Positions 15,401 through 22,821 of a stretch of 32,413 bases of DNA are shown here, piece after piece. Source of the stretch: Micromonospora inaquosa. GTDB taxonomy: Bacteria; Actinomycetota; Actinomycetes; Mycobacteriales; Micromonosporaceae. Position 1 is the first letter of the stretch. Every line of letters begins with the position of its first letter. The notes under the pieces were generated by a model. The model was not told the origin of the DNA, searched no databases, and saw only the letters and a program-made list of their open reading frames with translations. The DNA lies in the NCBI RefSeq assembly GCF_003857055.1, contig NZ_QGSZ01000369.1, positions 1 to 32,413 on the forward strand, read 5' to 3'. The position numbers and the translations under genes were made by a program.

Positions 15401-17884
15401 GTCCGCCGAGGCGCGCTGCTGGGCGAGGAAGATCCGGAAGACGGCGGCTTCGAGGGCGGGGGTGCGGTCCAGGTCGGTGACGCCGTACCGGCCGAGCGCC
15501 TTGCCGAGCCTGGTCTGGAAGGCGTCCGGCAGCCCGGCCCGCTCGACGTCGAGGCTCTGCAGGTAGGTGTGGAAGTACTCCCGGGCGCTGTGCACGTGCG
15601 CGGCGCCGCCGTCCTCACCCGTCGGCCGGTTGCGGCTCAGCTCGGCGAGATCGGCGAACACCTCGATGAGATCGAGTTCGGCGGCCAAGGTGGGCTGGCC
15701 GGCCTCGATGGCCGCCCGTCGCGCGGTGAGGTAGCCGTCGAGCACCCGGCTGTCGTCGTGCGGGTCGACGTCGAAGCCGAGCAGCAGACCTCGCAGGTCC
15801 TCCTGACCGCGCCTGGCGCGCTGGTCCGCCGGGACGTCCTCGGTGGCGGTGGGCAGGTCCAGTTCGATGGTCTCGGTGTTCGGGTCGTCCGCGGTGTCCT
15901 CGGCGTCGTCCGCCAGCGGCTCCAGGCGCAGCAGCGGCGCACCCGCCTCCACCTGGCTGCCCACCGAGACGGCGCACTCTTTCAACCGCGCCTTGAACGG
16001 CGCCCGCAGCACCGTCTCCATCTTCATCGCTTCCAGCACCAGCACCGGCGCGCCCGCCTCGACCTCGGCGCCGACCTCCAGCGGCGTGGCGACGACCAGT
16101 GCGGGCATCGGCGAGCGCAGGACACCGCCCTCGTCCCGGCTGACCCGGTGCGTCACGCCGTCCACCTCGACCAGGTGGGTCGGCCCGTAGGTGCCGGTGA
16201 GCAGGCGGTAACGGACGCCGTTGACGACGATCTGACCGGTGTGCCGATCGAAGCGGTCGAGTTCGACGTCGGCGGTGCGCACGACGGGACCGTTCTCGAT
16301 GCCGACCCGGAAGCGGTGCGCGCCGACGCGGGCCACCCGCGTGCGGTAACCGACGCCGCGCAGCTTGAGGTCCAACGGTCGGCCGCTGGCGTGCTGCACC
16401 TGCGGACGTCCGCCGGCGGCCGTCGACAGCAGCCGCTGCCGCTCGACGCGCTCCTCCTCCTCGTACGCCTCGATGGCGGCGGCCGCCAGGGCGACGGCGG
16501 AGTGGCGGTGGGTGACGAGGCGGCCCTCGCCGCGGACGCGGTCGATCCAGCCGGTGTCCGCGCTGGCGTCGATCACCTCGGGCTGGTCGAGCAGGTCGAG
16601 CACGAAGCTCTTGTTCGTCGCCCCACCTTCGATGATCACCGTGGTGTTCGCCATGGCCCGGCGCAGCTTGCCGAGCGCCTCGTCGCGGTCGCGGCCGTAC
16701 GCGATGATCTTCGCGATCATCGAGTCGAAGTCGGCCGGGATGGTGTCGCCCTCGCTGACGCCGGTGTCCACCCGGATGCCGGGGCCACTGGGCAGATCCA
16801 GCCGGGCGATGCGGCCTGGCGACGGTGCGAAGTCGCGGTCGGGGTCCTCGGCGTTGAGCCGCGCCTCGATGGCGTGCCCGCGCTCGGCCGGCGGCGCACC
16901 TTCGAGCCGCCCGCCGGAGGCGACGTGCAGTTGCGCCTTGACCAGGTCGAACCCGGTGGTCAGCTCGGTGATCGGGTGCTCGACCTGGAGGCGGGTGTTG
17001 ACCTCGAGGAACGCGAACAACCGGTCACCGGGGTGGTAGAGGAACTCGACGGTCGCCGCGCCGCGGTAGCCGACAGCCACGGCCAGCCGCTCGGCCGACG
17101 TCTTCAGTTCGGCGGCCTGCGCCGGGTCGAGCACCGGTGACGCCGACTCCTCGATGACCTTCTGGTTGCGCCGCTGCACCGAGCAGTCGCGCACGCCGAG
17201 CGCCCACGCGGTGCCCTGCCCGTCGGCGATCACCTGGACCTCGACGTGTCGGGCGCCGGTGACCAGGCGCTCCAGGAAGACGATGCCGCTGCCGAACGCC
17301 CGTGCCGCCTCCTGGCTGGTGCGCTCGTACGCGTCGACCAGCTCGGCTTCGTTCCTGATCACGCGGATGCCGCGCCCGCCACCACCGGCGGTCGCCTTCA
17401 GCATCAGCGGGTAGCCGACCTCGGCCGCCGAGGCACGTGCGGCGTCCAGGGTCTCGACGGCGCCACGGCTCCACGGCGCGACCGGCACGCCGACCTTCTC
17501 GGCGATCAGCTTCGAGCCGATCTTGTCGCCGAGCTGGCGCATGGCGTCCGCGCTCGGCCCGACGAAGGTGACGCCGATCTTCTCGCACAGCTCGGCGAAC
17601 GCCGGATCCTCGGCGACGAAGCCCCAGCCGACCCACGCGGCGTCGGCCCCGGTCTCGGTCAGGGCGCGCTCCAGCACCGCCAGGTTGAGGTACGGGCGAG
17701 CGGACGCCGGGCCGAGGTCGTAGGCGATGTCCGCTTCGCGGACGAATGTGGCGTTGCGGTCGACGTCGGTGTAGAGAGCCACGGTTTCGAGCTGGATGCC
17801 GGTCTCCGCGGCCAACTCGCGGACCGCGTGGATGAGCCGCATGGCGGCTTCACCACGGTTGACGATGGCGACACGGTTGAACAC
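12422..17884 (-). CDS. Single-chain biotin-dependent acyl-CoA carboxylase (BC-BCCP-central-CT; eukaryotic-ACC-like architecture)
   Basis: One 1820-residue chain carries a whole carboxylase. Biotin carboxylase spans about 1-450: ATP-grasp glycine loop KATAGGGGRGI at 163-173 and catalytic EVNTRLQVEHPITE at 294-307. A beta-rich linking (BT-like) segment occupies about 500-585. The biotin carrier domain is about 590-655, with biotinylation motif VLEAMKMET and Lys621. A helical region of about 600 residues follows (roughly 680-1255) that resembles the ACC central domain of eukaryotic enzymes. The carboxyltransferase is about 1259-1820, with two crotonase-fold halves (SAGARI near 1372-1378; ISRYHGGAFVVFSK near 1688-1701). 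It should make malonyl-CoA or another carboxyacyl-CoA. Most actinobacteria use separate AccA and AccD subunits, so this is an extra enzyme. The acyl substrate is not deducible. The start is GTG (17882-17884) with a weak ribosome site. Confidence 0.9.
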   Translation of the reverse strand: MFNRVAIVNRGEAAMRLIHAVRELAAETGIQLETVALYTDVDRNATFVREADIAYDLGPASARPYLNLAVLERALTETGADAAWVGWGFVAEDPAFAELCEKIGVTFVGPSADAMRQLGDKIGSKLIAEKVGVPVAPWSRGAVETLDAARASAAEVGYPLMLKATAGGGGRGIRVIRNEAELVDAYERTSQEAARAFGSGIVFLERLVTGARHVEVQVIADGQGTAWALGVRDCSVQRRNQKVIEESASPVLDPAQAAELKTSAERLAVAVGYRGAATVEFLYHPGDRLFAFLEVNTRLQVEHPITELTTGFDLVKAQLHVASGGRLEGAPPAERGHAIEARLNAEDPDRDFAPSPGRIARLDLPSGPGIRVDTGVSEGDTIPADFDSMIAKIIAYGRDRDEALGKLRRAMANTTVIIEGGATNKSFVLDLLDQPEVIDASADTGWIDRVRGEGRLVTHRHSAVALAAAAIEAYEEEERVERQRLLSTAAGGRPQVQHASGRPLDLKLRGVGYRTRVARVGAHRFRVGIENGPVVRTADVELDRFDRHTGQIVVNGVRYRLLTGTYGPTHLVEVDGVTHRVSRDEGGVLRSPMPALVVATPLEVGAEVEAGAPVLVLEAMKMETVLRAPFKARLKECAVSVGSQVEAGAPLLRLEPLADDAEDTADDPNTETIELDLPTATEDVPADQRARRGQEDLRGLLLGFDVDPHDDSRVLDGYLTARRAAIEAGQPTLAAELDLIEVFADLAELSRNRPTGEDGGAAHVHSAREYFHTYLQSLDVERAGLPDAFQTRLGKALGRYGVTDLDRTPALEAAVFRIFLAQQRASADAQVIAALLRAWLRETPPDETLREPAGLALERLIAATQVRFPAVADLARGVVFAWFAQPLLRRNRARVYAEVRGHLRHLDAHPDAPDRAERVAEMVRSTEPLVRLLGQRLVRDHLDNAVMLEVLTRRYYGNRSLTSVRTREVAGCTFVVAERAESSVVSAAVRFDALGDALRGLADLATGEDAVDADIYLGWENQPEDFDAMAAALADVIAAHPLPPQVRRVTTTVAGRGGAVMHHHFTFRPSGAQLTEDRLIRGLHPYIAQRMQLERLHKFDLTRLPSSDEEVYLFQCVARENRADERLVAFAQVRDLTELREQDGRLVALPTTEDAIAACLDSIRRAQSRRPSKTRFNTNRIVVYVWPPSELTREEMEMIAGRVRPTTAGAGLEEILFIARQRDRRTGELTRIAVRISFDAAGGAELAVGEPPVEPIEPLDEYRLKVLRASSRNTVYPYELTGRLGDFVEYDLDDDHVLTPVHRPKGRNSAAIVAGVVTTPTERYPQGVTRVVLLGDPTKSLGALSEPECRRVIAALDLAERMQVPLEWWALSAGARISMTSGTENMDWVAAALKRIVEFTQAGGEINIVVAGINVGAQPYWNAEATMLMHTKGILVMTPDSAMVLTGKQSLDFSGGVSAEDNFGIGGYDRVMGPNGQAQYWAPNLTAARDVVMAHYDHTYVAPGEDAPRRAVTTDPADRDISDFPHDVAGSAFATVGEIFSAEANPDRKKPFDIRTVMRALSDQDHAVLERWAGMADADTAVVQDVHLGGIPVCLLGIESRSVPRHGFPPTDGPDTYTAGTLFPRSSKKAARAINAASGNRPLVVLANLSGFDGSPESMRKLQLEYGAEIGRAIVNFRGPIVFCVISRYHGGAFVVFSKALNPNMTVLALEGSFASVLGGAPAAAVVFSADVNARTAADPRVRDLEARTAAAAGTERAALTAELDELRSSVRAEKLSEVAAEFDRVHNIHRAVEVGSVDAVIRAAELRPRIIEAIEARLG

Positions 17885-18182
17885 CCGAAAGACCCCTTAG
17901 CTAGACCTCGACCTGAATGCCGCGAGACGACGGCTCCCCGCAGTGATCACCTTTCCGCGTGGCGGCGGCGAGCGCTATGGCGCAACCACCGAACCAACAG
18001 TCGCTCAGTTGTAGGAAATGCACAAAACTTTTTGGCGTCCCCGGGACCGCGTCGACCTCCACCGACCCCCTCCGGCCGGGACCGCCACGGTACCCGCCAC
18101 GGACGGAGCGGTGGCCACGCGCCGGCGGCGTACCCGGGACTGTCACTCCCGGTCGGACAATCAGGTCGACCGAAGGGGCCTG
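17885..18182. other. Divergent intergenic region, no gene seen
   Basis: This 298-bp space lies between the carboxylase (leftward) and the damaged winged-helix gene (rightward). The part around 17985-18035 is less GC-rich (ending in AAAACTTTTTGG) and should hold the promoters, but I find no convincing -35/-10 pair. AAGGGG (18173-18178) is the ribosome site of the gene at 18183. Confidence 0.4.
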
Positions 18183-18900
18183 ATGACCGTTCTCGACACC
18201 CGGGCGCTCAACCGCGCGACGCTCGCCCGGCAGCTGCTGCTCGACCGCGCCGACCTGCCGACCCTCGACGCCGTCGCCCACCTCGGTGGCCTCCAGGGCC
18301 AGGAGCCGCAGGAGCCGTTCATCGGGCTGTGGTCGCGGCTGCGGGCGTTCGACCCGGCGACGCTCTCGACCCTGCTGACCCTGCTGACCCAGCGACGCGT
18401 GGTGCGAATGCACCTCATGCGCCGCACCGTCCACCTGCTGGCCGCGTTCGGCCCGGCGGCCACGGCCGACCTGCGCGCCTGGTGCGGCCTCGCCGGGCTG
18501 CCGGCCGCGGTCGCCGCTCTGCGCGACGAACTGATCACCTTCCGCGACGAGCGGGGGTCGAAAGCTGATCGATCTCGCCGACGCGCCGCGCCCCGACCCG
18601 GAGACACCCGCCCCGGTGCGGTTCCTGCCGGCGTTCGACAACGCGATCCTCGGCTACCACGACCGCAGCCGGATCATCGACGACGCGCACCGTCTCCTTT
18701 CGGTGGCCGGCGAGCGCGTGGTTCTCGTCGACGGCCGGGTCGCGGCGACCTGGACCGTCGAGTCGGGCACGGTGACCGTCAGCCCACTGCGCGTTTTCTC
18801 CCGAGCGGACCGGGCCGCACTGACCGAGGAGGGGCAGGCATTGGCGTCCTTCCTCTCCGACGACCAGAACGACCGGGTACGGGTCGGGTCGTCCCCCTGA
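18183..18900 (+). pseudogene. Winged-helix DNA-binding protein (AlkZ/YcaQ-like, HTH_42), internally deleted and frameshifted
   Basis: The ATG at 18183 (AAGGGG upstream) opens a reading frame typical of this family: LNRATLARQLLLDRAD, HLGGLQGQEPQEPFIGLWSRL, RRVVRMHLMRRTVHL. The text then jumps straight to LAAFGPAATADLRAWCGL, which normally lies well over 100 residues later, so the middle of the protein is missing in frame near 18436. After RDERG the frame is lost at a run of five G (18553-18557). Removing one G restores GRKLIDLADAPRPDP and continuous homology through VRFLPAFDNAILGYHDRSRIIDD to the TGA at 18898. The family includes DNA glycosylases for crosslinks and alkylated bases. With about 239 residues instead of roughly 350-390, this copy is unlikely to work. 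The +1 G alone could be a sequencing error, but the deletion could not. Confidence 0.8.
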
Positions 18901-19126
18901 CGACGGGCCGACGGGAACGGGGTCGTCTTGTATCGATGCACCTCGACTGCCATGCTGTGTATCGGTCGTGCTCGGGGAGCCAGCGCGCACCAGTTCTCCT
19001 CCGGTCCACGGGGCGCACGAGGTGGCCACGTCACCCGTGTCGGGCAGCCTCGTCGGCGACCGGAAACCCGAGCGCGGCACCGGCCACCACCTCGGTCATC
19101 GGTGCCCGGTAACCACGGAGGTACCG

Positions 19127-19852
19127 ATGCTTCGCATGTTCCTCGCTGTCACGACCATGGCGCTGGCCGCCTGGACCGGGACGGCCGCCGCCGAAGCGAC
19201 ACCCACGCCGACGCCGACGCCATCGTCCACACCGACGCCGGCCTGCCCACCGGCGTTACCGATCAGCGCGAGCGTGGCCGGGGCCACCACCACGAGCCTG
19301 ACCATCTCGTACTCCATCTTCTTCCGCCCGCCCTGCGGCTACGACCCGCCGATGACCGTCAGTCTCTTCACCAGCCGCGAGGACGCCCAACAGTGGCGGG
19401 CCGCGGTCGCCGAGGGTGTCTCCGGGCAGGAGCGCAACGGCTCGGTGACCATCGACCGGCTGACGCCCGACACCGAGTACTGGTACCGGTTCACCGACGT
19501 CGAGGGCCGACGGGACCCGTACGTGATCGCCTCGGGCCGCACCGCCGCGCTGACCTCGTGCCGTGCGACGGCCACGATCGACACCCACTGGGGTAGCGGT
19601 TTCGTCGCGACGGTCACCGTCCGCAACAGCGGAACGCTGCCGCTGGACCAGTGGCGCGTCTCCTGGCGGTGGTCCGGTGACGAGCGGGTCCAGGCGGCCT
19701 GGGGTGGGGTGGCCGAGACGGCCGGCACCGATGTCACGGTGCGCAACGCGTCGTACAACGGGTCGCTGGCGCTGGACGCGGCGACGACGTTCGGCCTGCT
19801 CGTGGCGACCAGCGCGGTGCCCGACGGCCTGACCCTGACGTGTGAGCGGTGA
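19127..19852 (+). CDS. Secreted protein with Pro-Thr linker, FnIII-like and CBM2-like domains
   Basis: The ATG at 19127 has a clear ribosome site (CGGAGG, 6 nt spacing), giving 241 residues. A signal peptide (about 1-24, ending TAAAEA) is followed by a Thr-Pro linker of about 17 residues. Next comes a fibronectin-III-like beta domain (about 42-142; SLTISYSI, LTPDTEYWYRF), then a C-terminal domain with the CBM2 pattern: Cys near the start (TSCRATATIDTHWGSGFVATV), NSG-x-LPLDQW, SWRWSGDERVQAAWGG, NASYNGSLA and a final Cys (LTCER). CBM2 modules bind cellulose or chitin through surface Trp residues. One position usually Trp (NxSW) is Tyr here. No catalytic domain is present, so it may be a free carbohydrate-binding or cell-surface protein. 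In-frame sequence upstream to 18968 is leader, not coding. Confidence 0.82.
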   Translation: MLRMFLAVTTMALAAWTGTAAAEATPTPTPTPSSTPTPACPPALPISASVAGATTTSLTISYSIFFRPPCGYDPPMTVSLFTSREDAQQWRAAVAEGVSGQERNGSVTIDRLTPDTEYWYRFTDVEGRRDPYVIASGRTAALTSCRATATIDTHWGSGFVATVTVRNSGTLPLDQWRVSWRWSGDERVQAAWGGVAETAGTDVTVRNASYNGSLALDAATTFGLLVATSAVPDGLTLTCER

Positions 19853-19857
19853 ACGAC

Positions 19858-19897
19858 GTCCGCCCCGCTCCGGCGCGACGGCGGGAGCGGGGCGGAC
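19858..19897. terminator. Bidirectional terminator hairpin
   Basis: A perfect 14-bp stem (19858-19871 with 19884-19897, GTCCGCCCCGCTCC and its complement) encloses a 12-nt loop between the CBM2-like gene and the convergent methyltransferase gene. No T-tract. Position and strength support termination of both. Confidence 0.8.
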
Positions 19898-19907
19898 CTC
19901 GTGCCGG

Positions 19908-20705
19908 TCAGGGCTTGCGGGCCACCGCGCCGTAGGCGTCGATCCCGACGGCGTCGGGAGCCTCCGGCCGCCACAGCGGGATCGGCACCAGGCCCGGCTC
20001 CACCATCATCAACCCGTCGAAGCAGCTCGCGAGCTCCTCCGGGCTGCGCAGGATGTACGGGACCCCGCCGCTCTGCGCCAGCCGCTCGGCGCCGGAGACC
20101 ACCGCCGGGCTGGTGTTGGTGCCGTCCCAGAGCACCAGGTGCGAGCCGGACGGCACCGCGTCCATCGTGCGCCCGACGATCGAGCGCACCACGTCCAGGT
20201 CGGGCTCGTAACCCATCACGCCCATGTACATCACGGCGATGGGCTGGTCGAAATCGAGCGTCTGCGCCGCCTCGGCGAGGATCTTTTCCGGGTCGTGGTA
20301 GTCGGCCGGGACGTAGGTGGTGACACCCTCCGACGTCGTGCTGGCCAACAGCGCCCGCGCGTGCACCAGCACCATCGGGTCGTTGTCCACGTAGACGATC
20401 CGCGAGTCGGGAGCGGTGCCCTGTGCGACCGCGTGCGTGTTCTGCATGGTGGGCAGGCCGGTGCCGATGTCCAGGAACTGCCGGATGCCCGCCTGGGCCG
20501 CGAGGTAACGCACGGCCCGCACCAGGAACACGCGCGACTGCTGTGCCATGAGGACGATCTCCGGGTAGACCTCGGCGACCGCGTCGCCGGCTGCCCGGTC
20601 GGACTGGAAGTTGTCCTTGCCACCCATCCAGTAGTTCCAGATTCGTGCCGCGTGCGGCACGTCGGGCTGAAGCTTCGCGGCGAGTTCGGGGTCCGGGCCG
20701 GCCAT
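19908..20705 (-). CDS. SAM-dependent methyltransferase (DUF574 / Methyltransf_19 family)
   Basis: The 265-residue protein shows the actinobacterial signature ARIWNYWMGGKDNFQSDR (20-37), the SAM-binding glycine motif FLDIGTGLPT (77-86), the acidic end of strand 2 in IVYVDNDPMVL (103-113) and the later MYMGVMGYEPD segment. This family is expanded in Streptomyces and Micromonospora relatives; members are predicted SAM methyltransferases, mostly with no proven substrate. It is the leftmost leftward gene of its block, separated by 125 bp from the response-regulator gene, so it may have its own promoter; GTACGA-N6-TCGTAC (20751-20768) in that gap could be an operator. Family assignment is firm, the methylated target unknown. 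Confidence 0.9.
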   Translation of the reverse strand: MAGPDPELAAKLQPDVPHAARIWNYWMGGKDNFQSDRAAGDAVAEVYPEIVLMAQQSRVFLVRAVRYLAAQAGIRQFLDIGTGLPTMQNTHAVAQGTAPDSRIVYVDNDPMVLVHARALLASTTSEGVTTYVPADYHDPEKILAEAAQTLDFDQPIAVMYMGVMGYEPDLDVVRSIVGRTMDAVPSGSHLVLWDGTNTSPAVVSGAERLAQSGGVPYILRSPEELASCFDGLMMVEPGLVPIPLWRPEAPDAVGIDAYGAVARKP

Positions 20706-20750
20706 GCCTGGCTCCTATCGAGGGGTCGTCAGCTGGAGGTCACCACAGCG

Positions 20751-20768
20751 GTACGACCGGGATCGTAC
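20751..20768. promoter_or_regulatory. Inverted repeat upstream of the methyltransferase gene
   Basis: GTACGA-CCGGGA-TCGTAC is a perfect 6-bp inverted repeat with a 6-nt spacer, about 46 bp before the methyltransferase start. It could bind a dimeric regulator, or with the GTCCAC/GTGGAC repeat at 20778-20801 help end the upstream operon. Assignment is tentative. Confidence 0.3.
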
Positions 20769-20830
20769 TCCGGCAATGTCCACTCTCGACCGGGGGTGGA
20801 CCCGCCGTCGTGCACGGGATCGGGTCGCTG

Positions 20831-21487
20831 TCATCGGTGGACCACCCCGTTCTGGTACGCCCACACGACGGTTTGTAGCCGATCCCGTGCGCCGATCTTC
20901 GCCATGGCCCGCCCGAGGTGCGACTTGACCGTGCTGGTCTCGATGAAGAGCTGCTCGGCGATCTCGACGTTCGACAGGCCCTGCGCGAGCAACTCCACGA
21001 TCTCGGTCTCCCGCGCGGTCAACTGGTGCGCCGCCGCCGCGTCGGAGCGGGGAGCGGGCGTACGCCTGGCGAACTCCGAGATCACCCGACGGGTGACGGC
21101 CTGGTCGACGAGCCCGTAGCCGCTCGCGAGACGACGGATCGCCTCGATCAGGTCCTCGGGCTCGCAGTCCTTGAGGATGAACCCGCTGGCGCCGGATTCC
21201 AGCGCGCCGAAGATGTACTCGTCGAGGTCGAAGGTCGTCACGACCAGCACCGCCGGTGGCGTACCGGGTGCCTCGGCGACGATCTGGCGGGTCGCGGTGA
21301 GCCCGTCGCCGTGCGGCATCCGGACGTCCATGCAGATGACGTCCGGTTGCAGCCGGCGGGCCAGCTCGACAGCGGCGGATCCGCTCGACGCCTCGGCGAC
21401 GACCTCGATCTCACCGTCCTGCTCCAGGATGACGCGGAAGCCGGCGCGGACGACCGCCTGGTCGTCGACGAGCATCACTCTGATCAT
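20831..21487 (-). CDS. LuxR/NarL-family two-component response regulator
   Basis: The 218-residue protein has a receiver domain (about 1-125) with the acidic pocket D8/D9, phospho-acceptor D54 (ICMDVRMPHGDG), T84/T85 and K106 (ILKDCEPEDL), then a C-terminal LuxR helix-turn-helix (about 155-215; LTARETEIVELLAQGLSNVEIAEQL, TVKSHLGRAMAKIGARDR). It is a DNA-binding output regulator. Its ATG overlaps the kinase stop by 4 bp (ATGA), so kinase and regulator are coupled and are a cognate pair. A longer frame can be read upstream in the same register, but it runs antiparallel to kinase codon usage and is not coding. Targets may include the lipoprotein operon itself. Confidence 0.95.
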   Translation of the reverse strand: MIRVMLVDDQAVVRAGFRVILEQDGEIEVVAEASSGSAAVELARRLQPDVICMDVRMPHGDGLTATRQIVAEAPGTPPAVLVVTTFDLDEYIFGALESGASGFILKDCEPEDLIEAIRRLASGYGLVDQAVTRRVISEFARRTPAPRSDAAAAHQLTARETEIVELLAQGLSNVEIAEQLFIETSTVKSHLGRAMAKIGARDRLQTVVWAYQNGVVHR

Positions 21488-22779
21488 GCTGGGGCCTCTT
21501 CCTTCGCCCGGGTGGTGGCGGGGCCGTTCGTCGGGAGTGTCGCGGTGACCGACCAGCCACCGGCGGCCGTCGGCCCGGCGGTGAGCGTCGCACCGATCAG
21601 CTGGGCGCGCTCGCGCATACCCACCAGGCCAACCCCACCGGTCCGGGCCGCCGGTACGCCTCGCGGCGCGGCGGGGTCGTTCACCACCTCCAGCGACACC
21701 GAGCGGGGCTCGAAGCGGAGCACCACCCGGGCCGCGGCGCCCGGAGCGTGCTGACGGGCGTTGCTGAGCGACTCCTGCGCGATCCGGTAGAGCGCCACGT
21801 CGGCGATCGGCGACACCTCGCGTTGCTCGCCCTCCCGGACGAACTCCACCGGGCCGGCGAGGTTGCCCGCGGTGCGCACGAGGTCGTCGAGCATACCCAG
21901 CCCCGGCACCGGGGCGGCGCCGTCGCCGCCCTCGTGCCCCGGCCTGCCACGCAGCACACCGACGACGAGCCGAAGGTTGTCCAGGGTCTCCTTGCCCTGG
22001 CTTCGGATCCACGCCACGCCGGCCTTCGCGGCCGCCGGGTCCCGGTCGATCAGTCGCTCGACCGCCGCCGCCTGCACGACCATGCCGGAGAGGTGGTGGG
22101 CCGCCACGTCGTGCAACTCCCGGGCCATCCGGGAGCGCTCCGCGCCGATCGCCGCCTGGACCTTCGTGCGTTGCTCCCGGATCGCCTCGTCCGCGCGCAC
22201 CCGGACCAACTCGACGTAGCGCCGGTAGGTGGCCATATAACCGCCGACGAAGGTCGCGCTGGCGTAGGTCAGCGCGCTCGCCGAGACGTACGCGACGGCC
22301 GTCAGCAGATCCGGGACCACCACGACGGCCGCGCCGATCGACTCCACCGCCACGGCCGCGCCGACGGCCAGCAGCGCACGACGAACCGGCAGCAACGACC
22401 CGACGGTGTACGCCACGACGAACGGGGCGATACCCCGGATGGTCGCCTCGGGCAGGGAGACGCCGATGATGGGCAGCTGGAGGCCGACGACGAGCGCGAG
22501 GCAGAGCAGCGGCCGGACCCGACGCAGGCACAGCAGCATCGCCTGCGCGCAGCAGACGGCGGTCAGCAGCCAGGCCCGCGTCGGGTCGAACGACACCCCG
22601 TCCGCCGGTGCCACGAACCAGAACAGCACCGTCAGCAGGACGAACGTCAGGACGGTCAGCGCCGCCGCCAGCAGGCAGTCCCGGGGGAACACTCCGCTCA
22701 GCCCGAGCTGGGTGAGCCGTCCGTCGAGCCACTTCGTCAGTCGGGGTGTGCCGAGTTCGGTGTCGGTGTGATCCCTCAT
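21484..22779 (-). CDS. NarL-type sensor histidine kinase
   Basis: The 431-residue membrane kinase has a cytoplasmic N-terminus, about five to six hydrophobic segments between residues 34 and 182 with only short loops, a short coiled linker, then a HisKA_3 dimerisation domain with phospho-acceptor H223 (RMARELHDVAAHHLSGMVVQ) and a HATPase_c domain (N340 in ESLSNARQHAP; G-box GGVGLVGMRER at 381-391). With no sizeable extracellular domain it probably senses a signal in or at the membrane, possibly through a partner protein. The lipoprotein serine hydrolase gene ends only 42 bp upstream on the same strand and is a natural candidate. It overlaps the response-regulator gene by 4 bp. Confidence 0.95.
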   Translation of the reverse strand: MRDHTDTELGTPRLTKWLDGRLTQLGLSGVFPRDCLLAAALTVLTFVLLTVLFWFVAPADGVSFDPTRAWLLTAVCCAQAMLLCLRRVRPLLCLALVVGLQLPIIGVSLPEATIRGIAPFVVAYTVGSLLPVRRALLAVGAAVAVESIGAAVVVVPDLLTAVAYVSASALTYASATFVGGYMATYRRYVELVRVRADEAIREQRTKVQAAIGAERSRMARELHDVAAHHLSGMVVQAAAVERLIDRDPAAAKAGVAWIRSQGKETLDNLRLVVGVLRGRPGHEGGDGAAPVPGLGMLDDLVRTAGNLAGPVEFVREGEQREVSPIADVALYRIAQESLSNARQHAPGAAARVVLRFEPRSVSLEVVNDPAAPRGVPAARTGGVGLVGMRERAQLIGATLTAGPTAAGGWSVTATLPTNGPATTRAKEEAPA

Positions 22780-22821
22780 GCGGTGCGCATCCTTGCTCCG
22801 GATCGTCCCGGGTCGGGCGGG

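Noticed and set aside
13067..17140. A 1357-codon open frame on the + strand, antisense to the carboxylase gene
   Set aside because: High-GC DNA leaves the antisense frame open; the translation is rich in R, G, H, V and Q with no domain, while the minus strand encodes recognisable carboxylase motifs throughout.
19198..19245. A short ACGCCG-type tandem repeat
   Set aside because: It encodes the Thr-Pro linker of the secreted CBM2-like protein and is explained by that protein composition; it is not a CRISPR or regulatory repeat.
20831..22732. A 633-codon leftward frame that would fuse extra sequence to the response regulator
   Set aside because: The part upstream of 21487 is an Arg/Gly-rich shadow of the kinase gene; the real regulator starts at the ATGA overlap at 21487.
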